A stretch of 64,000 bases of DNA, taken from contig NZ_SSOB01000016.1 in assembly GCF_004801405.1 (NCBI RefSeq), forward strand, positions 1-64,000, written 5' to 3'. Each line of letters begins with the position of its first letter. Positions within the stretch are counted from its first letter, which is position 1. The stretch is from Cohnella fermenti (GTDB lineage Bacteria; Bacillota; Bacilli; Paenibacillales; Paenibacillaceae). A model generated the notes under the pieces. The model worked only from the letters and a program-made list of their open reading frames with translations. It was not told the origin of the DNA and made no database searches. The translations under genes and the position numbers were made by a program. Positions 41,559 to 49,788 of this stretch are shown here, in pieces.

Positions 41559-42475
41559 ATGCATGGCGGGTATTCGAACAATCGGATCTGACGGGCGTCG
41601 TGATGGGAACCGTTATCGGAGTGGCGACCCGATTCCTTATGCTGAAGAGCGACTACCGCCAATACCCGGCTTATCCGCACGGGAAGATCATTCACCTTGC
41701 GCTCGGCACGATCGCCGCAGCTCTCGGGTCGGTCGCGGTGCCGGCGCTGCTGAAGAAGGACTTCACGGCGATTACGTTCCTCGGCATGGCCGCACAGCAA
41801 TTCCGCGAGGTGCGCAACATGGAGCGCAACACGCTGAGCGCGATCGACCAGCAGGAGCTCGTCCCGCGGGGGATTACTTACATAGAAGGCACGGCCGTCG
41901 TCTTCGAAGGCCGCAACTACTTGTCGATTCTGGCGGCCTTCCTGACGAGTTTGGGAGTCGCCTTGTTCGGCTGGATCGTCGGTGCGATCGTCGGCATTCT
42001 CTGCCTGTTGATCGTTATACGGTTCCGAAGAGGGAAGACGATCAAGGACGCGGCGACGATCGAGTTCGCGGAGGTCGAGGTGGATGGACCGGACGTCTCC
42101 GTCGGCGGGATCTACATGATGAATGTCGGGCTTGAAGACAATCAGAGAATCATCCGCGAGATCGGGATGGGCTTCGTGCTCACGCCGAGAAGCGACGATG
42201 CGAAGGTGACGATCTCGAACCTCGGGCAGCGCCAGGCGATTCTGCACGACGTGTCGGTGCGCCTTGGCGTCTATCGCGACGACGGGGAGCCGGCGCTGCT
42301 GCCGCTGGCCAAGCTCGACTTGCATTCCGGCCGGCTGGGCATTCTGCTGCTGCCGCGCGAGCACGACCGCGAGGTCGCGCTGAGGGCTGTCAGCGACGTT
42401 CCGCTGCTCGAAGCGGCGGTCCGGATGCCGACGGAAGCGAACCATCGCAAGGGAGGGGCGATGCCGAATGGCTAA
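41555..42475 (+). CDS. YIEGIA-domain membrane protein (YphB-like)
   Basis: A 306-residue protein with an N-terminal hydrophobic half and a soluble C-terminal domain. The name-giving motif is seen as ITYIEGTAVVFEG (YIEGTA rather than YIEGIA), followed by two adjacent membrane helices and a C-terminal domain rich in beta strands (VDGPDVSVGGIYMMNVGLEDNQ). The B. subtilis counterpart is linked to spore envelope assembly (from memory; not checkable here). The start GTG overlaps the previous stop. Its 3' end overlaps the small partner gene by 8 bp. Confidence 0.85.
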   Translation: MNAWRVFEQSDLTGVVMGTVIGVATRFLMLKSDYRQYPAYPHGKIIHLALGTIAAALGSVAVPALLKKDFTAITFLGMAAQQFREVRNMERNTLSAIDQQELVPRGITYIEGTAVVFEGRNYLSILAAFLTSLGVALFGWIVGAIVGILCLLIVIRFRRGKTIKDAATIEFAEVEVDGPDVSVGGIYMMNVGLEDNQRIIREIGMGFVLTPRSDDAKVTISNLGQRQAILHDVSVRLGVYRDDGEPALLPLAKLDLHSGRLGILLLPREHDREVALRAVSDVPLLEAAVRMPTEANHRKGGAMPNG

Positions 42476-42647
42476 TATCGTGGCGGTCGTGACCAGCGAC
42501 AGGACGAAGGCGGGCGGCGGCCTGCCTATCTTCTACGCGGGCGATGCGAAGGAGACGATGGCTCTGGCCGGGCTGATCGAGAAAATCGTTGACGCGGCCG
42601 CGCACCGGCTTGCCGAGGACCTGTACATTCTGGTGGATCGGCATTGA
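42468..42647 (+). CDS. Small capping subunit for the YIEGIA protein, 59 aa
   Basis: A 59-codon gene overlapping the end of the YIEGIA gene, with GGGAGGGG upstream. The product (MANIVAVVTSD.., then GGGLPIFYAGD and a helix LAGLIEKIVDAAAHRLAED, ending YILVDRH) matches what I know of the family named capping complex subunit for YIEGIA, always encoded next to it. Overlap suggests translational coupling and a fixed ratio. Confidence 0.8.
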   Translation: MANIVAVVTSDRTKAGGGLPIFYAGDAKETMALAGLIEKIVDAAAHRLAEDLYILVDRH

Positions 42648-42708
42648 AGGCCGCCCTGACGCCGAAGGACGATTGAAAAGCAGGAGAGGGAAGGGGCAAG
42701 AAGAAGCG

Positions 42709-42738
42709 TTAGCCATTCCCGGATTTTTTTGTTATGAT
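42709..42738 (+). promoter_or_regulatory. Possible promoter of der
   Basis: TTAGCC (42709-42714) and TATGAT (42733-42738) are spaced 18 bp. It is a moderate match only; there is no terminator before it, so der may also be read from upstream. Confidence 0.4.
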
Positions 42739-42779
42739 GATGGTTGTATGTATGATGAAGCTAATTGAGGAGTGAAGGC

Positions 42780-44102
42780 ATGGCAAGACCCGTAATCGCC
42801 ATCGTGGGGAGGCCGAATGTTGGCAAGTCCACGATTTTTAACCGGATTATCGGCGACCGGCTGGCCATCGTGGAGGACAAGCCCGGAGTGACCCGGGATC
42901 GTATCTATGGAACCGGAGAATGGAACGGCGTCGCGTTCAGCGTGATCGATACCGGCGGCATCGAGATCGACGGAGATGACGGCATGCTTCGTCTTATTCG
43001 TGTGCAGGCAGAGCTTGCGATCGAGGAAGCGGACGTTATCGTGTTCATGGTGGATGCCAAATCCGGAGTGACGAACTCGGACGATGAGGTGGCCCAGATT
43101 CTGTTCCGCTCTGGGAAGCCGGTTGTCGTTGCGGTCAACAAAGTGGATAACCTTCAACGGATGGACGATATTTATGAGTTCTACAGCCTGGGCTTCGGAG
43201 ACCCGGTCGCGCTCTCGGGCTCTCACGGAATCGGGATCGGCGACTTGCTGGATGCGGCAGTCAAGCTGCTTCCGGTCAAGGAAGACCAGGAATATGACGA
43301 CGACGTTATCAAGGTCGCCCTCATCGGCAGACCGAACGTCGGGAAGTCCTCGCTCGTCAATGCGATTCTCGGAGAAGAGCGCGTTATCGTCAGCGAGGTC
43401 GCCGGCACGACCCGCGATGCGATCGACACCCCGTTCGAGAAGGACGGACAGAAGTACGTGCTGATCGACACGGCGGGCATGCGCAAGCGCGGCAAGGTGT
43501 ACGAGACGACGGAGAAGTACAGCGTCATGCGTTCGATGAAGGCGATCGAGCGTGCCGACGTTGCGCTGATCGTCATCAACGGCGAGGAAGGCATCATCGA
43601 GCAGGATAAGCATATCGCAGGCTACGCGCACGAGCTCGGCAAGGCATCGGTGTTCGTCGTCAACAAGTGGGATGCCGTGGAGAAGGACGAGAAGACGATG
43701 CAGAACTTCACGACCACCATCCGCGACCACTTCCTCTTCATGTCTTACGCGCCGATCGTGTTCCTGTCCGCCAAGACGAAGCAGCGCCTGCAGAAGCTGT
43801 TCCCGGTCATCGACCGCGTCGCGGAGCAGCATGCGATGCGCATTCCGACGCATGTCCTGAACGACATCGTATCCGATGCGGTGGCCGTGACGCCGCCTCC
43901 GACCGACAAGGGCAGAAGGCTGCGGATCAATTACGTCACCCAGGTGGCGGTCAAGCCGCCGACTCTGCTTGTGTTCGTCAACGATCCGGAGCTGATGCAT
44001 TTCTCGTATGAGCGTTTTCTGGAAAATAAGATCAGGGCTGCGTTCGACTTCGAAGGAACGCCGCTGAGGCTGTTCACTCGGCGCAAGTCCGACCAAGAAT
44101 AG
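42780..44102 (+). CDS. der: Ribosome-associated GTPase Der (EngA)
   Basis: An essential GTPase for 50S ribosome assembly, 440 residues with two tandem G domains and a C-terminal KH-like domain. The first has GRPNVGKST near residue 10 and DTGGIE, NKVDN; the second has GRPNVGKSS near 183, [11 protein letters not shown] and NKWDA. The KH-like domain starts about 355 and has [21 protein letters not shown]. The ATG at 42780 follows TTGAGGAG. plsY begins 14 bp after the stop. Confidence 0.98.
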   Translation: MARPVIAIVGRPNVGKSTIFNRIIGDRLAIVEDKPGVTRDRIYGTGEWNGVAFSVIDTGGIEIDGDDGMLRLIRVQAELAIEEADVIVFMVDAKSGVTNSDDEVAQILFRSGKPVVVAVNKVDNLQRMDDIYEFYSLGFGDPVALSGSHGIGIGDLLDAAVKLLPVKEDQEYDDDVIKVALIGRPNVGKSSLVNAILGEERVIVSEVAGTTRDAIDTPFEKDGQKYVLIDTAGMRKRGKVYETTEKYSVMRSMKAIERADVALIVINGEEGIIEQDKHIAGYAHELGKASVFVVNKWDAVEKDEKTMQNFTTTIRDHFLFMSYAPIVFLSAKTKQRLQKLFPVIDRVAEQHAMRIPTHVLNDIVSDAVAVTPPPTDKGRRLRINYVTQVAVKPPTLLVFVNDPELMHFSYERFLENKIRAAFDFEGTPLRLFTRRKSDQE

Positions 44103-44116
44103 GAGAGACTGCTTCC

Positions 44117-44734
44117 GTGACCGCATCCATTATCGCGATTGCGATCAGTTATTTGCTAGGCTCCGTATCGTTCAGCATCCTCATCGCGCGCTGGCTCATG
44201 AAGACCGATATTCGCCAACACGGCAGCGGCAATGCGGGAGCGACCAACACGCTCCGCGTGCTCGGCAAGGGGCCGGGGATCGCCGTGTTCCTGCTGGATA
44301 TCCTGAAGGGAATTGTCGCCGTGCTGCTTGGCCGGTGGCTCGGCGGCGATTCCGATTGGGTGCCCGTTCTGTGCGGTCTGGCCGCGATTGCGGGCCATAA
44401 TTGGCCGATCTACTTCCGCTTCAAGGGGGGCAAGGGAATCTCCACGACCGTCGGGGTTATGGCGAGCCTCTGCTTCATCCCGGTTCTTATCGCCGGCATC
44501 ATCGCGATTATTATTATCGTTGTCACGCGTTATGTGTCGCTCGGCTCGATGCTGCTCGTCGTGCTTGTGCCGATCATTCTGGCGATCGGGGGCTGGAGCG
44601 CTCCTTATATCTGGGGCGCGGTCGTTATCGCCGTCCTGGCCATTGCGAGGCACCGGAGGAACATCGTCAAGCTTCTGAACGGAACCGAGAACAAGCTTGG
44701 CAGCGGGAAGAAGGGAGAGCCTCATGGAGCGTAA
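44117..44734 (+). CDS. plsY: Acyl-phosphate glycerol-3-phosphate acyltransferase
   Basis: The membrane enzyme that transfers an acyl group from acyl-phosphate to glycerol-3-phosphate, the first step of phospholipid synthesis in Firmicutes. Five or so membrane helices and the three active-site motifs are visible: SGNAGATNTLR, HNWPIYFRFKGGKGIST, and ARHRRNIVKLLNGTENKLG. The start is GTG with ATAGGAGAG. It overlaps gpsA by 11 bp, which joins the enzyme that uses glycerol-3-phosphate to the one that makes it. Confidence 0.97.
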   Translation: MTASIIAIAISYLLGSVSFSILIARWLMKTDIRQHGSGNAGATNTLRVLGKGPGIAVFLLDILKGIVAVLLGRWLGGDSDWVPVLCGLAAIAGHNWPIYFRFKGGKGISTTVGVMASLCFIPVLIAGIIAIIIIVVTRYVSLGSMLLVVLVPIILAIGGWSAPYIWGAVVIAVLAIARHRRNIVKLLNGTENKLGSGKKGEPHGA

Positions 44735-45746
44735 AGCCGTAACCGTGCTGGTCGCGGGAAGCTGGGGAACCGCTCTCGCCAGGGTGCTTGCGGACAACGG
44801 CCACGAGGTAACGCTCTGGACCCGCAATGCCAATCAGGCGAAGGAGATCAACGAAGAACGCAGCAATTCGCGGTTCCTTAAGGATGCCAAGCTGCCGGAA
44901 GGAATCATGGCCGTGACGGATCTCGCCTCGGCCGTGACGGGCGCGGCCGCCGTCGTGTTCGTCTCTCCGTCCTCCGCAACGCGGGAGGTCGCTCGCGCGG
45001 CCGCTCCGTTCCTGAGCCGCGATACGTTGATCGTTCACGCGACCAAAGGGTTCGAGACCGATACGATGAAGCGGATGTCCGTCGTGCTGTCGGAAGAGCT
45101 CGGGCGGCCCGAGGACGAGATCGTCGACCTGTCCGGCCCGAGTCATGCGGAAGAAGTCATCGAACGGCATCCGACGACGGTCGTCGTCGCTTCCAGGCGT
45201 CTGGATTGCGCCGAGGCGGCCCAGGACCTGTTCATGAACGATTCGTACTTCCGCGTCTATACGAATTCCGACATCGTCGGCGTCGAGACGGCGGGCGCCA
45301 TCAAGAACATCATCGCGCTCGGGGCCGGCCTGTCCGACGGGCTCGGCTTCGGGGACAACGCGAAGGCGGCGCTCATCACCCGCGGCCTCGCCGAGATCGC
45401 GAGGCTCGGGAACGCGATGGGCGCGAACCCGATGACGTTCGCCGGCCTGGCCGGCGTCGGCGATCTTATCGTCACCTGCACAAGCCGGCACAGCCGGAAT
45501 TGGCGAGCCGGCTCCATGCTGGCGCAAGGCCTCGCTCTCGAAGAAGTGCTGGAGCGGATGGGCATGGTCGTCGAAGGCGTTCGCACGACGAAGGCGGCGC
45601 AGCGGCTGGCCGAGCTTCATGACGTCGAGATGCCGATTACGCAGCAGTTGTACAAGGTGCTGTTCGAAGGCAAATCTCCTTCCGAGGCGGTCGGCGCCTT
45701 GATGGGACGCGTTCGCACGCACGAATACGAGAATTTAAACTTGTAG
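44724..45746 (+). CDS. gpsA: Glycerol-3-phosphate dehydrogenase [NAD(P)+]
   Basis: Reduces dihydroxyacetone phosphate to glycerol-3-phosphate for lipid synthesis. The 340-residue protein has a Rossmann domain, the SGPSHAEEV segment and the catalytic Lys in ETAGAIKNIIALGAG, and a helical C-terminal domain (GVGDLIVTCTSRHSRN). One oddity: the nucleotide-binding loop reads VLVAGSWGTALA, so the first Gly of GxGxxG is Val. The ATG at 44724 overlaps plsY and follows AGAAGGGAGAG. Confidence 0.97.
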   Translation: MERKAVTVLVAGSWGTALARVLADNGHEVTLWTRNANQAKEINEERSNSRFLKDAKLPEGIMAVTDLASAVTGAAAVVFVSPSSATREVARAAAPFLSRDTLIVHATKGFETDTMKRMSVVLSEELGRPEDEIVDLSGPSHAEEVIERHPTTVVVASRRLDCAEAAQDLFMNDSYFRVYTNSDIVGVETAGAIKNIIALGAGLSDGLGFGDNAKAALITRGLAEIARLGNAMGANPMTFAGLAGVGDLIVTCTSRHSRNWRAGSMLAQGLALEEVLERMGMVVEGVRTTKAAQRLAELHDVEMPITQQLYKVLFEGKSPSEAVGALMGRVRTHEYENLNL

Positions 45747-45775
45747 ACGATCGCTTGTCGCCAGTCTGCCCGCCT

Positions 45776-45805
45776 ACACCGTTTGGCCCTCCCCTTCATA
45801 GGATA
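45776..45805 (+). promoter_or_regulatory. Candidate sigma-K promoter of spoVIF
   Basis: ACC (45778-45780, within ACACC) and CATAGGATA (45797-45805) are 16 bp apart. The sigma-K consensus is mACm-N16/17-gCATAnnnTA; the -10 matches fully apart from the leading G. spoVIF is a late mother-cell gene in B. subtilis. Confidence 0.6.
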
Positions 45806-45833
45806 CAAGGCAGAATCCCGGAGGAGGGCGAAT

Positions 45834-46109
45834 ATGGACAAGAAATTTTCCAAGGACATTCTTGGCGCCGTCAACAAGAAGACGGGCAAAACGATATCCG
45901 AGAATTCGATCAAAAAAATCGCGGGAGGCGTCACGCCGAGCACGCTGCAGAGCGAAGCGCAAATCCGCCAGTTGATCAAGCAGGTGTCGTCGATGGCGGG
46001 CGTTCCGGTGTCGGAGGACACGGTCAAGGAGATCGTCGGCGCCGTCAAGAAGAGCGGGATGAACATCGACAGCATCGAAGGCTTGATGAAGATGATGATG
46101 AAGAGATAG
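45834..46109 (+). CDS. spoVIF: Stage VI sporulation protein F
   Basis: A 91-residue protein of the SpoVIF (YjcC) family, needed for spore-coat assembly through stabilising GerE in the mother cell. Family-like features are FSKDILGAVNKKTGKTISENSIKKIA at the N-terminus and TLQSEAQIRQLIKQVSSMAGVPVSEDTVKEIVGAVKKSG. The ATG at 45834 follows GGAGGAGGG; an in-frame ATG at 45783 would place the promoter candidate in the coding region. Here it sits between gpsA and the DUF2768 gene. A terminator follows. Confidence 0.85.
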   Translation: MDKKFSKDILGAVNKKTGKTISENSIKKIAGGVTPSTLQSEAQIRQLIKQVSSMAGVPVSEDTVKEIVGAVKKSGMNIDSIEGLMKMMMKR

Positions 46110-46142
46110 CAATAGCACACGGTTCCTTGAATCGCGGAGATT

Positions 46143-46179
46143 CCCCGCCGGCGCCAGTCGCCTGCGGGGATTTCTTTTC
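46143..46179 (+). terminator. Intrinsic terminator of spoVIF
   Basis: CCCCGC and GGCG pair with CGCC and GCGGGG, with single-nt bulges and a CCAGT loop; the tail is ATTTCTTTTC. Confidence 0.8.
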
Positions 46180-46203
46180 ATCACGAGTCGTAAATGGTAT
46201 AAT
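46175..46203 (+). promoter_or_regulatory. Candidate promoter of the DUF2768 gene
   Basis: TTTTCA (46175-46180) and TATAAT (46198-46203) are spaced 17 bp, with an extended -10 TGG. It overlaps the T-tail of the preceding terminator. Confidence 0.6.
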
Positions 46204-46249
46204 ATTCAGGATTTTTATCAGGGTTCGCAGAAAGGGTAGAGTCGCGATT

Positions 46250-46429
46250 ATGGATCCGATGATGAAGATGTGGGTCTCGTTTGTCGGGATCGGCTTGATG
46301 GTATTGGCGGCGGTCGTTGTGATGTTCGCGCGGGCGAAGACCAAGGGGGTTCTCCGCTTCGGCCTGTCGCTTGTCGCATTCGCCTGCCTGCTGTTCGGAA
46401 TGCTCTGCGGATTCATCGCTATCGTATAA
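46250..46429 (+). CDS. DUF2768 family small membrane protein, 59 aa
   Basis: A 59-codon gene. The product has two membrane helices (WVSFVGIGLMVLAAVVVMFA and FGLSLVAFACLLFGMLCGF) joined by RAKTKGVLR. This pattern and the location ahead of spoIVA fit DUF2768 (the YphE position in B. subtilis, from memory). AAAGGG precedes the ATG at 46250. Function unknown. Confidence 0.75.
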   Translation: MDPMMKMWVSFVGIGLMVLAAVVVMFARAKTKGVLRFGLSLVAFACLLFGMLCGFIAIV

Positions 46430-46455
46430 GAGAAGCCTACTCGGGGGTTGCAGCA

Positions 46456-46749
46456 ATGATTACGTTAACGGGAAGAACCCTCACCGCCACCGTCGAGCCG
46501 CGCACCGGGGTCAGCCTGCTGACTCTTGCCGCGCAAGCGAAGATCGATTGGCAGTTCAACTGTTCCAGAGGAACGTGCGCGAGATGCCGCTGCCTCGTAT
46601 CGGAAGGGGCGGACTTGCTCGAAGAGGTGACCGATGCGGAATGGTACCGGCTCGGCGAGGACGAGCTGGAGCAGGGCTATCGGCTTGGCTGCCAGGCGGT
46701 CGTCGCGCGGGTCGGGACGATTGTCGCCCGGAACAAGACATACTTCTGA
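46456..46749 (+). CDS. 2Fe-2S ferredoxin-like protein, first of a pair
   Basis: A 97-residue protein with a plant-type ferredoxin fold. The cluster ligands are in FNCSRGTCARCRCLV (Cys-x4-Cys-x2-Cys) and the fourth Cys is in GYRLGCQAV. The second domain half is shorter than in classical ferredoxins. Electron partner unknown. The ATG at 46456 has a GGGGG-type site. It is followed 40 bp later by a second, different ferredoxin gene. Confidence 0.85.
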   Translation: MITLTGRTLTATVEPRTGVSLLTLAAQAKIDWQFNCSRGTCARCRCLVSEGADLLEEVTDAEWYRLGEDELEQGYRLGCQAVVARVGTIVARNKTYF

Positions 46750-46789
46750 AGCGGCTCCGGTCCGGAGAGCGGATAAGGAGGGGAGCGGG

Positions 46790-47149
46790 ATGGCTCATGG
46801 TCCCTTGTGCAAGGTGGCTTTCCTTCCGAATGGGCCGACGGCAGCGGTTCGCGCGGGGACGTCCCTGCTGGACGCGGCGCGCCGCGCGGGAGTGCCGGTG
46901 CGGACCCGGTGCGGCGGAGTTGCCGGCTGCCTGATGTGCAAGGTGCGCATCGAACCGGAGACGGCCGGCGGCTTGAACCGGCCTACCGCTCCGGAAGAGC
47001 GGAAGCTCGGCCCGCTGCTGGACGAGGGAATGCGATTAAGCTGTCAGGCAAGGGTGCGGGGCGATGTCGCCTTGACGGTGCCGGAGGACCCGCTTAAGGC
47101 GGCGATCCGGCGCAGGCTGCTGGAGCAGCAGGAAGAAGATTTGTGGTGA
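46790..47149 (+). CDS. 2Fe-2S ferredoxin-like protein, second of a pair
   Basis: A 119-residue protein of the same fold as its upstream neighbour but distinct sequence: ligands in TRCGGVAGCLMCKV (Cys-x5-Cys-x2-Cys) and LSCQARV. A C-terminal helical tail (DPLKAAIRRRLLEQQEEDLW) is extra. AAGGAGGGGAG precedes the ATG. The lipoprotein gene starts 19 bp later, so the two ferredoxins and the lipoprotein probably form one transcript ahead of spoIVA. Role unknown. Confidence 0.85.
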   Translation: MAHGPLCKVAFLPNGPTAAVRAGTSLLDAARRAGVPVRTRCGGVAGCLMCKVRIEPETAGGLNRPTAPEERKLGPLLDEGMRLSCQARVRGDVALTVPEDPLKAAIRRRLLEQQEEDLW

Positions 47150-47168
47150 ACGCGGAGGGAAGACCGAC

Positions 47169-47918
47169 ATGGGATGGAATCTAGCTAAGGGGTTGAAGGC
47201 GGGCAAGCGGGCGGCTTCGGCGGCGGCGGTGGCCGTCATGGCGCTTGCGCTCTCCGGCTGCCTCTATCCGGAGGAGCAGACGCCGGGGAACGACCCGTCG
47301 GCCCGGCAGGCCGTGCTGACCGTGACGGACGCGGTCGAGCAGTATCAGACGAGCACGGGGCTCCTGCCGATCGTAAGTGCGGACGAGACGGTTCCGAAGT
47401 ACGAGAAGTTCAAGCTCGATCTGGCGAAGCTGAAGAGAATGAATTACTTGGGCAGCATCCCGAAGGTGGCGTTCGAGAACGGCGGCAAGGACCAGTTCCT
47501 GCTGATCGACGAAGAGACCGATCCCCAGGTGAAGCTGCTCGATATCGTCGTCTACCAGCAGGCGTCGGACGTTCAGAAGAAGGTCGATGCGTATCGGGAC
47601 AACCACGGCGGGGGGCTTCCTTCCGGCGAGCTTCGGTACGCTGGCTTCTGGACGCTCGATGCGGACAAGCTTGGCACGAAGCTGGCTTCGGTAAACAGCA
47701 TGTTCTCCGGCCAAAGTCTGGACTATATGATCGACGAGAACGGCGCCGTGTACCTCGACTACGCGCTCGATATCGCAACGGCCGTCGGCAAGACGGGGGG
47801 CGAGCCCGCGGCGGACGAGGATCTGAGAGAGTATCTTGTCGATGCGTCTTATTACGTGCCGGTGAAGGCGCCGGAATATCGCTGGTCGAACGGCGAGCCG
47901 ATCGCTGTCGCCTCCTGA
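47169..47918 (+). CDS. Lipoprotein of unknown function (YphF position)
   Basis: A 249-residue predicted lipoprotein: a basic N-terminus, hydrophobic core and lipobox LSGC (Cys31), then a soluble domain with recurring Asp/Lys and aromatic residues. I cannot name the family with certainty; its place just before spoIVA corresponds to B. subtilis yphF. The middle part (FLLIDEETDPQVKLLDIVVYQQASDVQKKVDAYRDNHGG) appears conserved-domain-like. Followed by a strong terminator. Confidence 0.75.
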   Translation: MGWNLAKGLKAGKRAASAAAVAVMALALSGCLYPEEQTPGNDPSARQAVLTVTDAVEQYQTSTGLLPIVSADETVPKYEKFKLDLAKLKRMNYLGSIPKVAFENGGKDQFLLIDEETDPQVKLLDIVVYQQASDVQKKVDAYRDNHGGGLPSGELRYAGFWTLDADKLGTKLASVNSMFSGQSLDYMIDENGAVYLDYALDIATAVGKTGGEPAADEDLREYLVDASYYVPVKAPEYRWSNGEPIAVAS

Positions 47919-47932
47919 GCTCTGCCTGACGG

Positions 47933-47967
47933 GCCGCTCTTCCTTATGGGGAAGGGCGGCATTTTTT
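47933..47967 (+). terminator. Intrinsic terminator before spoIVA
   Basis: GCCGC and CTTCC pair with GGAAG and GCGGC with one mismatch between them; the tail is ATTTTTTG. Confidence 0.85.
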
Positions 47968-48053
47968 GTTTGCGCGGGGCGACATAGGACGGGAGCGAGG
48001 CTCATATGCTCATGGGGTATGGAGGGAAGCGGGAGAGCGAAGGACAATCTCCA

Positions 48054-48100
48054 ACATATTTATGGGACAGCGTCATAATCCGTCCAATCGCTCATAGAAT
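48054..48100 (+). promoter_or_regulatory. Candidate sigma-E promoter(s) of spoIVA
   Basis: Two overlapping sets are visible: ACATATT (48054-48060) with CATAATCC (48074-48081), and GTCATAAT (48072-48079) with CATAGAAT (48093-48100), each with 13-bp spacing. The second -10 is close to the sigma-E consensus CATACAnT. B. subtilis spoIVA is a sigma-E gene with two promoters. Confidence 0.5.
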
Positions 48101-48183
48101 GATAGCAGTCCAAGTTCGTGTACGAGTTCCGTCGCGCTGACGGACCACGCAGGCTTCGCGATTACGAAGAGGAGGGAATCTCA

Positions 48184-49662
48184 TTGGAAAAAGTGGACAT
48201 TTTCAAGGATATCGCTGAACGCACGGGCGGCGATATCTACCTCGGGGTCGTCGGCGCCGTCCGGACGGGCAAATCGACCTTCATCAAGCGGTTCGTCGAG
48301 ACTGTCGTGCTGCCGAACATCGCCCATGAATCCGATCGGGTCCGGGCGATCGACGAGCTGCCGCAGAGCGCGGCCGGCCGGACGATCATGACGACGGAAC
48401 CGAAGTTCGTACCGAATAACGCGGTTCAGATCAAGGTGGCGGAAGGGCTCGAGGTCAACGTTCGGCTCGTCGATTGCGTCGGCTACGCCGTGGAAGGAGC
48501 CAAGGGCTACGAGGACGAGAACGGCCCGCGCATGATCTCGACGCCTTGGTTCGAAGATCCGATCCCGTTCCAGGAAGCGGCCGAGATCGGCACCCGCAAG
48601 GTTATTCAGGAGCATTCCACGCTCGGCGTCGTCGTGACGACCGACGGCTCGATCGCGGAAATTCCGCGCAGCGCTTACGTGGAAGCCGAGGAGCGGGTCA
48701 TCCAGGAGCTGAAGGAAGTCGGCAAGCCGTTCGTCCTGATCGTCAACTCCACGCGTCCTCGCAGCGACGAAGCGCTGGCGCTTCGCAGCGAGCTCGCCGC
48801 CAAATACGATATTCCGGTCATCACGCTCAGCGTCGCCACGATGGGCGAGGAAGAAGTGATGAGCGTGCTGCGCGAGGTGCTCTACGAGTTCCCCGTGCAC
48901 GAGGTCAACGTCAACCTGCCGAGCTGGGTCATGGTGCTGAACGAGCGCCACTGGCTGCGGTCGAGCTACGAGAACTCCGTTCGCGATACGGTGAAGGACA
49001 TCCGGCGCTTGCGCGACGTCGACCGCATCGTCTCGAACTTCCTGGAGTACGAGTTCATCGCCAAGGCGGGCTTAAGCGGCATGAACATGGGCCAAGGCGT
49101 CGCCGAGATCGACCTGTACGCGCCGGATGAGCTGTACGACCGCATCCTGCAGGAGGTGGTCGGCACCGAGATTCGCGGCAAGGACCACCTGCTGCAACTG
49201 ATGCAGGAGTTCGCTCACGCGAAGCGCGAGTACGACCGGTTCGCCGAGGCGCTCGAGATGGTCAAGACGACCGGCTACGGCGTGGCCGCTCCGTCCCTCG
49301 CGGAGATGGTGCTCGACGAGCCCGAGCTCATTCGCCAAGGCTCCCGGTTCGGCGTCCGCCTCAAGGCGACTGCGCCGTCGATCCACATGATCCGCGTCGA
49401 CGTCGAATCCGAGTTCGCGCCGATCATCGGAACGGAGAAGCAGAGCGAGGAGCTCGTGCGCTACCTGATGCAGGACTTCGAGAAGGACCCGATCAAGATC
49501 TGGGAGTCCGACATCTTCGGCCGCTCGCTGCATTCGATTGTCCGCGAAGGCATTCAAGGCAAGATCGCGATGATGCCCGACAACGCCCGCTACAAGCTGC
49601 AAGAGACGCTCGGCCGCATCATCAACGAAGGCTCCGGCGGACTTATCGCGATTATTCTGTAA
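48184..49662 (+). CDS. spoIVA: Stage IV sporulation protein A (spore coat morphogenetic ATPase)
   Basis: Polymerises with ATP hydrolysis on the outer forespore membrane to form the basement layer of the coat. The 492-residue product has exactly the B. subtilis length. The Walker A motif GAVRTGKS covers residues 24-31; the family signature EKVDIFKDIAERTGGDIYLGVVGAVRTGKSTFI is complete in meaning but given here only by its ends; the C-terminus, which contacts SpoVM and the membrane, ends IAIIL. The start is TTG 8 nt after GAGGAGGG. An ABC transporter cluster separates it from hbs, its usual neighbour. Confidence 0.98.
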   Translation: MEKVDIFKDIAERTGGDIYLGVVGAVRTGKSTFIKRFVETVVLPNIAHESDRVRAIDELPQSAAGRTIMTTEPKFVPNNAVQIKVAEGLEVNVRLVDCVGYAVEGAKGYEDENGPRMISTPWFEDPIPFQEAAEIGTRKVIQEHSTLGVVVTTDGSIAEIPRSAYVEAEERVIQELKEVGKPFVLIVNSTRPRSDEALALRSELAAKYDIPVITLSVATMGEEEVMSVLREVLYEFPVHEVNVNLPSWVMVLNERHWLRSSYENSVRDTVKDIRRLRDVDRIVSNFLEYEFIAKAGLSGMNMGQGVAEIDLYAPDELYDRILQEVVGTEIRGKDHLLQLMQEFAHAKREYDRFAEALEMVKTTGYGVAAPSLAEMVLDEPELIRQGSRFGVRLKATAPSIHMIRVDVESEFAPIIGTEKQSEELVRYLMQDFEKDPIKIWESDIFGRSLHSIVREGIQGKIAMMPDNARYKLQETLGRIINEGSGGLIAIIL

Positions 49663-49788
49663 CGATGGTTGAACGAACGGCCGGCTCCGGGCTTCTCCGG
49701 GGCCGGTTGTTTGTCGTTAAGGCGGAGCGGGGGCCGCCTATTAAAGTCGGAGAACCCGCCCGCCGAAGCCGAGGGGGCGCCGAATTTT

